Below are positions 46,587 to 56,406 of a DNA stretch of 64,000 nt, piece after piece. Within the stretch, counting starts at the first letter, position 1, and the number at the start of each line of letters is the position of its first letter. The stretch lies in assembly GCF_029223865.1 (NCBI RefSeq), contig NZ_CP119520.1, positions 6,262,001 through 6,326,000 on the forward strand. Reading direction: 5' to 3'. This stretch comes from Telluria mixta. GTDB lineage: Bacteria > Pseudomonadota > Gammaproteobacteria > Burkholderiales > Burkholderiaceae_D. The notes under the pieces were generated by a model. The model saw only the letters and a list, made by a program, of their open reading frames with translations, did not search any database and was not told the DNA's origin. The translations under genes and the position numbers were made by a program.

Positions 46587-47480
46587 ATGAAGCCGCTGCG
46601 CAGCCTCTCCGGCCTGATCGACTTCGATTGCGCCGCGCGCTGGGGCAGTTTCAAGCTGGCCGCGCGCGAGCTGCACAAGACGCCCGCCGCCGTCAGCCTG
46701 CAGGTCAAGCAGCTGGAAGAAGCCATCGGCTTTCCCCTGTTCGTGCGGCATCCGCGCCACATCGCGCTGACGGCCAAGGGCCAGGAACTGGCGATCGTCG
46801 TCGCGCGCATGCTGGCCGACCTGCGCGGGAAAGTGGCGGCGCTCCAGCGCGGCAACGAGGAAGCGGTGCTGCGCATCTCGACGACGCACTCGTTCGCGAT
46901 CAAATGGCTGGTGCCGCGCATGTCGCGCTTCACGAAGCTGCATCCGGAGCTGGACCTGCGCATCGACTCGAACGACACGCCGGTCGACATCGAGGACGAT
47001 GCCGTCGACGTGGCGATCCGCTACGGCCCCGTGCGCGACGACGACCCTGCCCTGCTGTTCCGCGAACGGCTCGTGCCCGTGTACAGCCCGGATTTACTGG
47101 CGGAGGGCCAGGACGCCCTGCAGCTGTCGGACCTCACCCGCTTCCCGCTGCTGTGCGAACGCACCCCGGAATCGTGGCTGCAGCTCCTGAACGAGAACCG
47201 CGCGCTGAAAGGCGACTACGACTTTTCGCGGACGTACAGCCACTGGGGCGTGCTGGCGCAGGCGGCCGTCGCGGGCCAGGGGATCGGTCTCGTGCCGTAC
47301 GGGATCGCGTTCGAGGACATCCGCGCGGGCACGCTGCTGCAGCTCGCGTGCCGCAGCGCACCGTTCGGGTATGGGTATCGCCTGCTCGTCAATCCGCACA
47401 AGGAGGCGATGACCAAGGTCCAGCATTTCCGCGAGTGGATTCTCGCGGAAATGGCGGCGATGAAGGCGACGATCGCCTGA
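46587..47480 (+). CDS. LysR-type transcriptional regulator (GcvA-like)
   Basis: A 297-residue regulator with an N-terminal winged HTH (about 5-62, FKLAARELHKTPAAVSLQVK) and a substrate-binding domain (about 90-292, including IDSNDTPVDIEDDAVDVAIRYG), as in GcvA-type LTTRs. The divergent 136-base gap with the epimerase gene is the classic LTTR layout, so it probably controls that gene and itself. The effector is unknown. Its stop abuts the convergent OPT gene. Confidence 0.92.
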   Translation: MKPLRSLSGLIDFDCAARWGSFKLAARELHKTPAAVSLQVKQLEEAIGFPLFVRHPRHIALTAKGQELAIVVARMLADLRGKVAALQRGNEEAVLRISTTHSFAIKWLVPRMSRFTKLHPELDLRIDSNDTPVDIEDDAVDVAIRYGPVRDDDPALLFRERLVPVYSPDLLAEGQDALQLSDLTRFPLLCERTPESWLQLLNENRALKGDYDFSRTYSHWGVLAQAAVAGQGIGLVPYGIAFEDIRAGTLLQLACRSAPFGYGYRLLVNPHKEAMTKVQHFREWILAEMAAMKATIA

Positions 47481-49748
47481 TTATTTGCGGGCTTTCTCTC
47501 GACCTACGACATACAGCAGCACGCAGATCGCCGCATACGGCAGGATCGACAACAGATCCGCGCTGGCGCCCGCGAAGAACGGATTCGCGGCCTCGGCCCA
47601 CTTGGCCATCGCATCGTCGAAATCCGTCATCACGCCGGCCGTGATGGCGATGATGATGCCCGCCAGCGCGCCGCCCGCGATGTAGCCGGACGCCAGCAAC
47701 GTGCCCGAGCTGCGGTCGCCCGCGGCCTGCAATTCTTCCTCGTTCAGGCCCTGGTACTGCGGCAGCGCGTTGTTGCGGCGGTCGACCATCCAGCGGATGA
47801 TACCGCCGATCGCGATCGGCAACGTCGACACGAGCGGCAGATAGACGCCCACCGTGAACGCGAGCGACGCGACGCCGGACATCTCCAGCACGACGGCCAC
47901 CATCACGCCGAACAGCACGAGGGTCCATGGCAGCTGGTGGTCGAGGATGCCCTTGATGATGTAGGACATCAGCACGGCCTTCGGCGCATCGAACTTCTTG
48001 ACCTCCGTGCCGTCCGGACGCGTGTGGTACTGGCCGTTGATGCCCGGGTCGACGAGATAAGCGAGCGAACCGTCGGCGCGCACGAGGTATTTGCCGGCGG
48101 GGCCGCCGACCGTGTCCGTCTTCTGCCAGACTTTATACGTGGCGTGGTCCGACGCGGCCTGCGGGCCCTGCAGCTGCGCGGTGTCCGTCAGCTTCGCTGC
48201 GTCGGTCCTGATGTGCGGCGCGACCTGCGCAGCCGGCACGTACACGGTGCCCGCGTCGTTCAGCTTCAGCAGGATCGGACCGAGGATCAGCGCGGACGCG
48301 AGCGCGCCGGCCAGGATCGCGTACTGCTGCAGCTTCGGCGTCGAGCCGACGAGGAAGCCCGTCTTGAGGTCTTGCGACGTCGTGCCGGCGTTGCTGGCGG
48401 CGATGCAGACGATGGCGCCGACCGACAGCGCCGTCACGTAGTATCGACCGCCCGTCCAGCCCATCACGAGGAAGATCAGGCACGTGAACAGCAGGGTCGC
48501 CACCGCCATGCCGGAGATCGGGTTCGACGACGAGCCCACCTCGCCCGTCAGGCGCGACGACACGGTCGAGAACAGGAAGCCGAACACGAGGATCAGCAGC
48601 GCGCCCAGGACGTTCATGTGCAGCGGCGTCGCGAACGTGATCACGGCGATGATGCCCAGGCAGCCGATGACCACCCATTTCAGCGGCATGTCCTGCTCGG
48701 TACGCAGCGAGGAATCGACCGTCGCGCCTTTACCCGCATTCTTGCCGATGCCCGCCAGGCCACCCTTGAGGCCATTCCAGATCGTGGGCAGCGAGCGCAC
48801 GAGCGAAATCAGACCGCCGGCCGCCACGGCACCCGCGCCGATGTACAGCACGTAGGCGCTGCGCACGTCGTCCGGGCTCATGTCGCGGATCAGCATCGTG
48901 CCCGGCGCCACCGGCACCGTCAGGGAATCGCCGAAAAACTTGATCATCGGGATCAGGAGCAGATAGGACAGCACGCCGCCGCCCGCCATGATCATCGCGA
49001 TGCGCGGGCCGATGATGTAGCCGACGCCCAGCAGCTCCGGCGAGATCTCGGCACCGGCCGAACCGGATTTCAGGGGCGCGTCGAAGATGAAGTTGACGGT
49101 GTCCTTCCACAGCTTCAGGGAGATATTGAGTACCTTGTACAACAGGCCGAGACCGAAGCCGCCGAAGATGATGAAGGCGCGCCGGCGGGCTTCCTTCGCT
49201 TCGTCGGAGTCGGCGTCGCGCACTTCGCCGGCGGCCGCGCGCGACGTTTCCGTGGCCGCGGCCTTCAGCACTTCGGCGCAAGCGGTGCCTTCCGGGTATT
49301 TCAGTTCGCGGTGCTGGTCGACGATCATCGTGCGGCGCATCGGGATCATCATGAGGATGCCGAGCAGGCCGCCCAGCACGCCCACGAGCATCACGCGCGA
49401 GATCTCCAGGTCGAAGCCGAGGATCATGATGGCCGGCATGGTGCAGCCGAGGCCAAACGCGAGCGATTCGCCGGCCGAACCGGCCGTCTGCGTGATGCTG
49501 TTCTCGAGGATCGTCGATTCGCGCCCGCCCATCTTCTTCGCGAGACCGAACAGGGTGATGGCGATGACGGCCACGGGAATCGATGCGCTGACGGTCAATC
49601 CTACTTTCAGCACGAGGTACAGCGACGACGCGCCGAAGACCATGCCGAGCACGGTGCCCATGATCAGGGCGCGCCAGGTCAGTTCCGGCAGGTTCGCCGA
49701 CGCCGGAATATACGGTTTGACCGCGGGCGGGTGGGGATCGTAGGGCAT
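47481..49748 (-). CDS. OPT family oligopeptide transporter
   Basis: The 755-residue inner-membrane protein has about 14-16 helices and OPT family features: LTWRALIMGTVLGMVFGASS near the N-terminus, ENSITQTAGSAGESLAFG, and HRELKYPEGTACAEVL. An extracytoplasmic insertion (about 500-590) separates two membrane halves. OPT members import peptides, or iron-siderophore and metal-chelate complexes; the bacterial substrate is usually not known. The gene is divergent from the PBP1A gene and convergent with the LysR regulator. Confidence 0.9.
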   Translation of the reverse strand: MPYDPHPPAVKPYIPASANLPELTWRALIMGTVLGMVFGASSLYLVLKVGLTVSASIPVAVIAITLFGLAKKMGGRESTILENSITQTAGSAGESLAFGLGCTMPAIMILGFDLEISRVMLVGVLGGLLGILMMIPMRRTMIVDQHRELKYPEGTACAEVLKAAATETSRAAAGEVRDADSDEAKEARRRAFIIFGGFGLGLLYKVLNISLKLWKDTVNFIFDAPLKSGSAGAEISPELLGVGYIIGPRIAMIMAGGGVLSYLLLIPMIKFFGDSLTVPVAPGTMLIRDMSPDDVRSAYVLYIGAGAVAAGGLISLVRSLPTIWNGLKGGLAGIGKNAGKGATVDSSLRTEQDMPLKWVVIGCLGIIAVITFATPLHMNVLGALLILVFGFLFSTVSSRLTGEVGSSSNPISGMAVATLLFTCLIFLVMGWTGGRYYVTALSVGAIVCIAASNAGTTSQDLKTGFLVGSTPKLQQYAILAGALASALILGPILLKLNDAGTVYVPAAQVAPHIRTDAAKLTDTAQLQGPQAASDHATYKVWQKTDTVGGPAGKYLVRADGSLAYLVDPGINGQYHTRPDGTEVKKFDAPKAVLMSYIIKGILDHQLPWTLVLFGVMVAVVLEMSGVASLAFTVGVYLPLVSTLPIAIGGIIRWMVDRRNNALPQYQGLNEEELQAAGDRSSGTLLASGYIAGGALAGIIIAITAGVMTDFDDAMAKWAEAANPFFAGASADLLSILPYAAICVLLYVVGREKARK

Positions 49749-49857
49749 CGGAGGGATTTCCTTCAGGCGTGGGTATTAACAGACAGGACTGCCGGGATCG
49801 CCGTGCAGCCCTTGAAAGCGTGACTATCTCACATGCCGTACGTTAAGAAAAGCGGAT

Positions 49858-49863
49858 TATAAT
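49858..49863 (+). promoter_or_regulatory. -10 box of mrcA
   Basis: A consensus TATAAT in the 180-base gap, 66 bases before the mrcA start. A small hairpin (CGGGT 49895-49899 / ACCCG 49906-49910) lies in the presumed leader. No good -35 was found. Confidence 0.45.
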
Positions 49864-49928
49864 TTCCCACATCGCCCGTACTTACGGCCACAAACGGGTT
49901 TCAGGACCCGCATCAAGAGAGTTCAGTT

Positions 49929-52298
49929 TTGGCAACTATCCCCCGCCGCCAGCGCGGCTTCCTGCTCCCCATCCTGGCCGTCGCGGCCGCCATCCTCGTC
50001 CTGTTCATCGCCGGGATCGCCGGCTACGTCGTGTTCCGCGTGCTGCCCAACGTGCCGGCGCTGGATGCCGTCACCGACTACCGGCCCAAGATCCCGCTGC
50101 GCATCTATACGGCAGACAACGTGCTGATCGGCGAGTTCGGCGAAGAACACCGCGACTTCGTTCCGATCAACAAAATCCCCGACCTGATGAAGAAGTCGCT
50201 GCTTGCCATCGAGGATGCCCGCTTCTACGAGCACGGCGCCATCGACTTCAAGCGCATGATGGGTGCCGTCGGGTCGAACCTGCGCGGCGGCTTCGGCTCC
50301 GGCGGCGCGTCGACGATCACGATGCAGGTGGCGCGCAACTTCTTCCTGTCGCGCGAAAAGCGCCTGTCGCGCAAGATCAACGAGATCGCGCTCGCGTACA
50401 AGATCGAGACCGCCCTGTCGAAGGACGAGATCCTCGAGCTGTACATGAACCAGATCTACCTGGGCCAGCGCGCCTACGGCTTTTCCAGCGCCGCGCGCAT
50501 CTATTTCAACAAGACGCTCGACCAGTTGTCGGTCGCCGAGATGGCCATGCTGGCCGGCCTGCCGCAAAACCCGGCACGCCACAATCCGGTCGCGAATCCG
50601 AAGCGGGCGCGCGAGCGCCAGCACGCGGTGCTGGGCCGCATGCGCGCGCTGAACTACATCACGGAAGCGCAATACGAAAAGGCCATGGCCGAACCGCTGC
50701 GCGTGAACCAGCGCGGCGTGCAGGAATTCGGCACGCACGCGGAATACGTGGCCGAACTGGCGCGCCAGGCCGTTTACAGCCAGTTCAAGGAAGACGCGTA
50801 CACGAAGGGCATCAAGGTCTACACGACGATCCTGAAGCCCGAGCAGGACGCCGCCTACGCCTCCGTGCGCCGCAACGTGCTCACCTACGACCAGCGCCAC
50901 GGCTGGCGCGGTCCGGAAGACCGCATGGAGCTGCCGTCCGATCCGGTCGAGCGCGAAGACGCGATCGGCGACGCGCTGGGCAAGCGTCCGGCCAGCGATG
51001 GCCTGATCCCGGCCGTCGTGCTGTCGGCGACGAGCAAGTCGTTGCGCGTGGAAACGGTCGACGGCGACACGGTCGACCTCACCGGCGCCGGCCTGAAATT
51101 CGCGCAGGCCGGCCTGTCGTCCAGCGCCAAGGAAAAGATGAAGCTGACGCCGGGGGCGATCATCCGCGTGGCCAAGGACGCCAAGGGCAACTGGAGCGTC
51201 ACGCAGGTGCCGCAAGTGGCGGCGGCCTTCGTCGCCATCGATGCCGACACGGGCGCCTACCACGCACTGGTCGGCGGCTTCGACTACAACTTCCAGAAGT
51301 TCAACCACGTGACCCAGGCGTACCGCCAGCCCGGTTCCGGCATGAAGCCGTTCATCTACTCGGCCGCCATCGACAAGGGCTATTCGCCGGCCACGCGCAT
51401 CCTCGACGCGCCGCTCGACATGCCGGGCGAGGACGCGGGCAAGACGTGGTCGCCGCAGAACGACGACGGCAAGTGGGACGGCCCGATCACGATGCGCCGC
51501 GCGCTGGCCGAATCGAAGAACGTGCCGTCCGTGCGCCTGCTGCGCGCGGTCGGGGTGCCGTATGCGCACGAATTCATCAGCAAGTTCGGCTTCGACCTCA
51601 CGCGCCAGCCGTCGAACTACACGCTGGCGCTGGGCACCGGGGCCGCGACGCCGCTGCAGATGGCCGGCGCATACGCCGTCTTCGCCAACGGCGGCTACCG
51701 CGTGCAGCCCTACCTGATCGCCCGCATCGAGGATGCCGACGGCAAGGTCATCCAGGAGACGAAGGCACCGGCCGAACACACGGACGAGCAGCGCGTGCTC
51801 GACCCGCGCAACGCGTTCATCACGGACAGCATGCTGCGCGACGTGACCCGCTACGGCACGGGTGCCGAGGCGACCAAGGCGCTGGGCCGCACGGACATCG
51901 CCGGCAAGACCGGTACGACGAGCGACGCCGTGGACGGCTGGTTCTCGGGCTATGGCGGCAACGTCGTGGCCGTCGCGTGGATGGGCTACGACGATCCGAA
52001 ATCGCTGGGTGGGCGCGAATTCGGCGCCACCGTCGCGCTGCCGATCTGGATTGACTACATGCGCGTGGCGCTAGCCAAGCGGCCGCAGCAGGAAGAGCGG
52101 CTGGCGCCGGAAGGCGTGGTGCGCGAGAACGACGACTGGGTCTATGCCGAGTTCGCGGAGACCCCGGCCATGGGCGGGATCGACCTCGACCAGGCGACGG
52201 ATCCGAATGCAGTACAACCCGTCGACGGGACGGTGCAGCCGGGCCAGCCGGTGCAGCCGGTGCCGCAGCAACAGCAGCCGTCGAATACGCTGTTCTGA
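49929..52298 (+). CDS. mrcA: Penicillin-binding protein 1A, bifunctional
   Basis: The 789-residue class A PBP polymerises and cross-links peptidoglycan. It has a signal anchor (about 12-36), a glycosyltransferase domain with AIEDARFYEHGAIDF and GGASTITMQVARNFFL, an OB-like insert (about 315-425), and a transpeptidase domain with SGMK (RQPGSGMKPF), SKN and KTGTT. The C-terminal tail is rich in Pro and Gln. TTG at 49929 follows AAGAGAG; no ATG is in register nearby with the family N-terminus. A terminator follows. In many betaproteobacteria this gene is adjacent to the pil genes, but none are seen here. Confidence 0.95.
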   Translation: MATIPRRQRGFLLPILAVAAAILVLFIAGIAGYVVFRVLPNVPALDAVTDYRPKIPLRIYTADNVLIGEFGEEHRDFVPINKIPDLMKKSLLAIEDARFYEHGAIDFKRMMGAVGSNLRGGFGSGGASTITMQVARNFFLSREKRLSRKINEIALAYKIETALSKDEILELYMNQIYLGQRAYGFSSAARIYFNKTLDQLSVAEMAMLAGLPQNPARHNPVANPKRARERQHAVLGRMRALNYITEAQYEKAMAEPLRVNQRGVQEFGTHAEYVAELARQAVYSQFKEDAYTKGIKVYTTILKPEQDAAYASVRRNVLTYDQRHGWRGPEDRMELPSDPVEREDAIGDALGKRPASDGLIPAVVLSATSKSLRVETVDGDTVDLTGAGLKFAQAGLSSSAKEKMKLTPGAIIRVAKDAKGNWSVTQVPQVAAAFVAIDADTGAYHALVGGFDYNFQKFNHVTQAYRQPGSGMKPFIYSAAIDKGYSPATRILDAPLDMPGEDAGKTWSPQNDDGKWDGPITMRRALAESKNVPSVRLLRAVGVPYAHEFISKFGFDLTRQPSNYTLALGTGAATPLQMAGAYAVFANGGYRVQPYLIARIEDADGKVIQETKAPAEHTDEQRVLDPRNAFITDSMLRDVTRYGTGAEATKALGRTDIAGKTGTTSDAVDGWFSGYGGNVVAVAWMGYDDPKSLGGREFGATVALPIWIDYMRVALAKRPQQEERLAPEGVVRENDDWVYAEFAETPAMGGIDLDQATDPNAVQPVDGTVQPGQPVQPVPQQQQPSNTLF

Positions 52299-52316
52299 CT
52301 TGCCGCTCATCGACGA

Positions 52317-52342
52317 ACGGGCCGCCGCGTGCGGCCCGTTTT
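52317..52342 (+). terminator. Rho-independent terminator after mrcA
   Basis: A 9-bp stem ACGGGCCGC / GCGGCCCGT with a CGCGT loop, followed by TTT. Confidence 0.85.
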
Positions 52343-52479
52343 CATTGGCAGACCGACAATCGCATTGCAACAAATAGAGGAGATCGTACGTCCAGTCCTA
52401 CACGCCTGTTCGAACTCATCCTATTTCGAACGCAAAAGTGTGCCCCCATGATGGCGTCACTTTTACAAAAGGAGTAAAC

Positions 52480-52794
52480 ATGAAAAAGTACCAAGCCCTT
52501 CTGATCGGCAGCCTGATGGCCATGTCGCTGGCCGCATGCAGCTCGACCGGCACCAGCTCCAGCGACAGCAGCGCGAGCGGCAGCTCCTCGTCGGCTGCGA
52601 CGTCGAGCGGCAGCAGCTCGGGTTCGAGCCAGACCGGCACGTCGGAATCCGGCACGACCGGCACCTCGGGCAACGGCGCATCGGGTACCTCCAGCTCGGC
52701 GCCGACCGGCACCTCCGCTGTCGGCACCGGCAACTCGGACGCCACCGGCCAGGGCACCAACCCCGCACCTGCCCAGACCAGCGGCAACCGCTGA
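52480..52794 (+). CDS. Small low-complexity lipoprotein
   Basis: The 104-residue protein has a lipoprotein signal peptide (MKKYQALLIGSLMAMSLAAC), with the lipidated Cys at residue 20. The rest is almost entirely Ser, Thr, Gly and Ala with few Pro and Gln, so it is disordered. AAAGGAG 5-11 bases before ATG 52480 fixes the start; an in-frame ATG 14 codons upstream is not needed. Such Ser/Thr-rich lipoproteins are seen in many Massilia-like genomes; function is unknown. Confidence 0.8.
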   Translation: MKKYQALLIGSLMAMSLAACSSTGTSSSDSSASGSSSSAATSSGSSSGSSQTGTSESGTTGTSGNGASGTSSSAPTGTSAVGTGNSDATGQGTNPAPAQTSGNR

Positions 52795-52801
52795 CGCCTT
52801 C

Positions 52802-52829
52802 GTCGTCCGGCCACCCTGGGCCGGACGAC
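52802..52829. promoter_or_regulatory. Strong hairpin downstream of the lipoprotein gene
   Basis: GTCGTCCGGCC (52802-52812) and GGCCGGACGAC (52819-52829) are exactly complementary around ACCCTG. Further GGCCGG-type repeats continue to about 52860. No T-run follows, so it may be an RNA-stabilising or Rho-related structure rather than a typical terminator. Confidence 0.55.
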
Positions 52830-52889
52830 TCCGGCCGACCGGGGCCGGACGTACGTCCCGGTGCAAGGGCAAGCGGGACGTTGTTCGAC

Positions 52890-52895
52890 TATAAT
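52890..52895 (+). promoter_or_regulatory. -10 box of mfd
   Basis: A consensus TATAAT 38 bases before the mfd start, without a clear -35. Confidence 0.45.
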
Positions 52896-52933
52896 GGACG
52901 CTCGTCCTGACGAACCCGAACAGCACCGCGTCA

Positions 52934-55900
52934 ATGCCCTTCGACCTCACCAAACACCTTCCCAAGCCCGGAACCCGTTTCGCCCTGCCCCAGCTGCACG
53001 GCTCGGCCGATGCCTATGCGCTCGCCGTCGCCGCCCTCGCGCTGAAAGCCAGGAAGCAGATGCTCACCGTGATCGTCGCGAACGCCAGCGACGGCCAGCG
53101 CCTGCTCGATGAAATTCCATGGTTCGCGGAAGGCAAGCTGTCCTGCCACCTGCTGCCGGACTGGGAAACGCTCCCGTACGACGCCTTCTCGCCGCACCAG
53201 GACCTCGTATCCGAACGCCTCGCCACGCTGCACGAGGTCCGCAACGGCCAGTGCGACGTGCTCGTCGTGCCCGCGACGACCGCGCTCGTGCGCCTCGCGC
53301 CGCCGTCGTTCCTGGCCGCATACACGTTCTTCTTCCGCCAGGGCGAAAACCTGGACGAAGCGAAGCTGAAGGCGCAGCTCACGCTGGCCGGCTACACGCA
53401 CGTCACGCAGGTCATGTCGCCGGGCGAGTACTCCGTGCGCGGCGGCCTGATCGACCTGTTCCCGATGGGCTCCGCGCTGCCGTACCGCCTGGACCTGTTC
53501 GGCGACGAGATCGAGACGATCCGCACGTTCGACGCCGACACCCAGCGTTCGCTGTACCCCGTCAGGGAAGTGCGCCTGCTGCCGGGCCGCGAATTCCCGA
53601 TGGACGAAGCATCGCGCACCGCCTTCCGCGGCCGCTGGCGCGAACGCTTCGAAGGCGATCCGTCCCGGTCGACCATTTACCGCGACATCGGCAACGGCAT
53701 CGCGTCGGCCGGCATCGAATACTATCTGCCGCTGTTCTTCGACGAGACGGCCACGCTGTTCGACTACCTGCCCGACGAATCGAGCCTGGCCCTCGTCGGC
53801 GACATCGAAGCGGCGATCCAGCGCTTCTGGCTCGACACGGAATCGCGCTACAAATTCCTCAAGAGCGACCGCGACCGCCCGATCCTGGAACCGAAGGAGA
53901 TCTTCCTCGGCGCCGAGGACTTCTTCGTGCAGGCCAAGCCGCACGGCCGCTGGGCCATCGCGCGCGATCCTTCCGCGGGCGCTTCGGAGCTGTCGGCACC
54001 GGTCCCGGACATCGCCGTCAACCGCCGCCTCGACGATCCGCTCGCGAACCTGCGCTCGTACCTGATGCAGGCCGCCGGCAAGCGCGTGATGATCTGCGCG
54101 GAGTCGGCCGGCCGCCGCGAGACCCTGCAGCAGTACTTCAGCGAGTACAAGCTGGACCTCGCGCTCATCGAAGGCTTCGACGGCCTGCGCGCGACGGATG
54201 CGAAGGTCGTGCTGGGCGTCGCGCCGCTGCAGGCCGGCTTCGAGCTGATGGAGGAAGGCGCCGGCCACCTCGTGTTCATCACCGAGACGGAGCTGTACGC
54301 GGGCACCGGCCGCCGCGCGGGCAAAAAGAAGCAGGAAGCGGGCTCGCAGGTCGAGTCGATGGTGCGCGACCTGTCCGAACTGAAGATCGGCGATCCGGTC
54401 GTGCACATCAACCACGGCATCGGCCGCTACCTGGGCCTGGTCAGCATGGACCTGGGCGAAGGCGAGACGGAATTCCTGCACCTGGAATACGCGAAAGAAT
54501 CGAAGCTGTATGTGCCGGTGTCGCAGCTGCACGTGATCTCGCGCTACTCGGGCGCGGCGCCGGACGACGCGCCGCTGCACACGCTCGGCTCCGGTCAGTG
54601 GGACAAGGCCAAGAGAAAAGCCGCGGAACAGGTGCGCGACACGGCGGCCGAGCTGCTGAACCTCTACGCCCGCCGCGCCGCGCGCCAGGGCCATTCGTTC
54701 GAATACTCCGCCACCGACTACGAGAACTTCGCGCAGAGCTTCGGCTTCGACGAGACCCCGGACCAGCGCGCCGCCATCGCCGCCGTCATCCAGGACATGA
54801 CTTCGGGCCGGCCGATGGACCGCCTCGTGTGCGGCGACGTCGGCTTCGGCAAGACCGAGGTTGCCCTGCGCGCTGCCTTCATCGCCGTCATGGGCGGCAA
54901 GCAGGTCGCGATCCTCGCGCCGACCACGCTGCTCGCGGAGCAGCACGCGCAAACGTTCTCCGACCGCTTCGCCGACTGGCCCGTGCGCATTGCGGAACTG
55001 TCGCGCTTCCGCACCGGCAAGGAAATCAACAACGCGATCAAGGGCATGGCCGACGGCACCGTCGACATCGTGATCGGCACGCATAAGCTGCTGTCGCCGG
55101 ACGTGAAGTTCACGCGCCTGGGTCTCGTCATCATCGACGAGGAACACCGCTTCGGCGTGCGCCAGAAAGAAGCGCTGAAGGCGCTGCGTGCCGAAGTCGA
55201 CGTGCTCACGCTGACCGCCACGCCGATCCCGCGCACCCTGGGCATGGCACTGGAAGGCCTGCGCGACTTTTCCGTCATCGCGACGGCGCCGCAGAAGCGC
55301 CTCGCGATCAAGACGTTCGTGCGCAGCGAGGACGGCTCCGTCATCCGTGAAGCCTGCCTGCGCGAACTGAAACGGGGCGGCCAGATCTACTTCCTGCACA
55401 ACGAGGTCGAGACGATCGAGAACCGCCTGGCCATGCTGCGCGAACTGCTGCCGGAAGCGCGCATCGCCGTCGCGCACGGCCAGATGCACGAGCGCGACCT
55501 GGAAAAGGTGATGCGCGATTTCGTCGCCCAGCGCTACAACATCCTGCTTTGCACGACCATCATCGAGACCGGCATCGACGTGCCGACGGCGAACACGATC
55601 ATCATGCACCGCGCCGACAAATTCGGCCTCGCCCAGCTGCACCAGCTGCGCGGGCGCGTCGGCCGTTCGCACCACCAGGCCTATGCCTACCTGCTCGTGA
55701 ACGACGCGCTCGCGCTGTCGAAGCAGGCGCAGCGCCGCCTGGACGCGATCCAGGCGATGGAAGAACTGGGCAGCGGCTTCTACCTCGCCATGCACGACCT
55801 GGAGATCCGCGGCGCCGGCGAGGTGCTGGGCGAGAACCAGTCCGGCGAGATGCTGGAAATCGGCTTCCAGCTGTACTCCGACATGCTGAACGAAGCGGTG

Positions 55901-56383
55901 AAGGCGCTGAAGGCCGGGCGCGAGCCGGACATGAGCGCACCGCTGTCGTCGACGACGGAAATCAACCTGCACGTGCCCGCCCTGCTCCCGGCGGACTTCT
56001 GCGGCGACGTGCACGAGCGCCTGTCGATCTATAAACGCCTCGCGAACTGCGAGGAACAGGGCCGCATCGACGACATGCAGGAAGAACTCATCGACCGTTT
56101 CGGCAAGCTGCCGGATGCCGTGAAGGCGCTGATCGAGACGCACCGCCTGCGCATCGCGGCGAAGTCGGTCGGCATCGTCAAGATCGACGCGCACACGGAT
56201 GCCGCCAGCCTGCAGTTCATGGAAAAGCCGCCGATCGACCCGATCAAGATCATCACGCTCATTCAGAAGAACCGCCACATCAAGCTGGCCGGCCAGGACA
56301 AGCTGCGCATCGCGGCCAACATGCCGGACCTGGCCGCGCGCGTGAACCAGGTCAAGCAGACCATCAAACAACTCCTCGCTTAA
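52934..56383 (+). CDS. mfd: Transcription-repair coupling factor
   Basis: Mfd displaces stalled RNA polymerase and recruits UvrA to DNA lesions. The 1149-residue length is typical. It has a UvrB-homology region (about 10-340), the RNA-polymerase-interacting CarD-like domain (about 480-570, VVHINHGIGRYLG), the RecG-like translocase with GDVGFGKTEVALRAAF, DEEHRFG and TATPIPRTL, and a C-terminal TRCF domain. ATG 52934 starts at the family N-terminus. It is followed by serB after 23 bases. Confidence 0.97.
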   Translation: MPFDLTKHLPKPGTRFALPQLHGSADAYALAVAALALKARKQMLTVIVANASDGQRLLDEIPWFAEGKLSCHLLPDWETLPYDAFSPHQDLVSERLATLHEVRNGQCDVLVVPATTALVRLAPPSFLAAYTFFFRQGENLDEAKLKAQLTLAGYTHVTQVMSPGEYSVRGGLIDLFPMGSALPYRLDLFGDEIETIRTFDADTQRSLYPVREVRLLPGREFPMDEASRTAFRGRWRERFEGDPSRSTIYRDIGNGIASAGIEYYLPLFFDETATLFDYLPDESSLALVGDIEAAIQRFWLDTESRYKFLKSDRDRPILEPKEIFLGAEDFFVQAKPHGRWAIARDPSAGASELSAPVPDIAVNRRLDDPLANLRSYLMQAAGKRVMICAESAGRRETLQQYFSEYKLDLALIEGFDGLRATDAKVVLGVAPLQAGFELMEEGAGHLVFITETELYAGTGRRAGKKKQEAGSQVESMVRDLSELKIGDPVVHINHGIGRYLGLVSMDLGEGETEFLHLEYAKESKLYVPVSQLHVISRYSGAAPDDAPLHTLGSGQWDKAKRKAAEQVRDTAAELLNLYARRAARQGHSFEYSATDYENFAQSFGFDETPDQRAAIAAVIQDMTSGRPMDRLVCGDVGFGKTEVALRAAFIAVMGGKQVAILAPTTLLAEQHAQTFSDRFADWPVRIAELSRFRTGKEINNAIKGMADGTVDIVIGTHKLLSPDVKFTRLGLVIIDEEHRFGVRQKEALKALRAEVDVLTLTATPIPRTLGMALEGLRDFSVIATAPQKRLAIKTFVRSEDGSVIREACLRELKRGGQIYFLHNEVETIENRLAMLRELLPEARIAVAHGQMHERDLEKVMRDFVAQRYNILLCTTIIETGIDVPTANTIIMHRADKFGLAQLHQLRGRVGRSHHQAYAYLLVNDALALSKQAQRRLDAIQAMEELGSGFYLAMHDLEIRGAGEVLGENQSGEMLEIGFQLYSDMLNEAVKALKAGREPDMSAPLSSTTEINLHVPALLPADFCGDVHERLSIYKRLANCEEQGRIDDMQEELIDRFGKLPDAVKALIETHRLRIAAKSVGIVKIDAHTDAASLQFMEKPPIDPIKIITLIQKNRHIKLAGQDKLRIAANMPDLAARVNQVKQTIKQLLA

Positions 56384-56406
56384 TCAGATAAAAGCAGAAC
56401 GAAATC

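Noticed and set aside
46451..46990. A 180-residue N-terminal extension of the epimerase
   Set aside because: It runs antisense through the LysR regulator and has no homology; the Rossmann motif starts at 46450.
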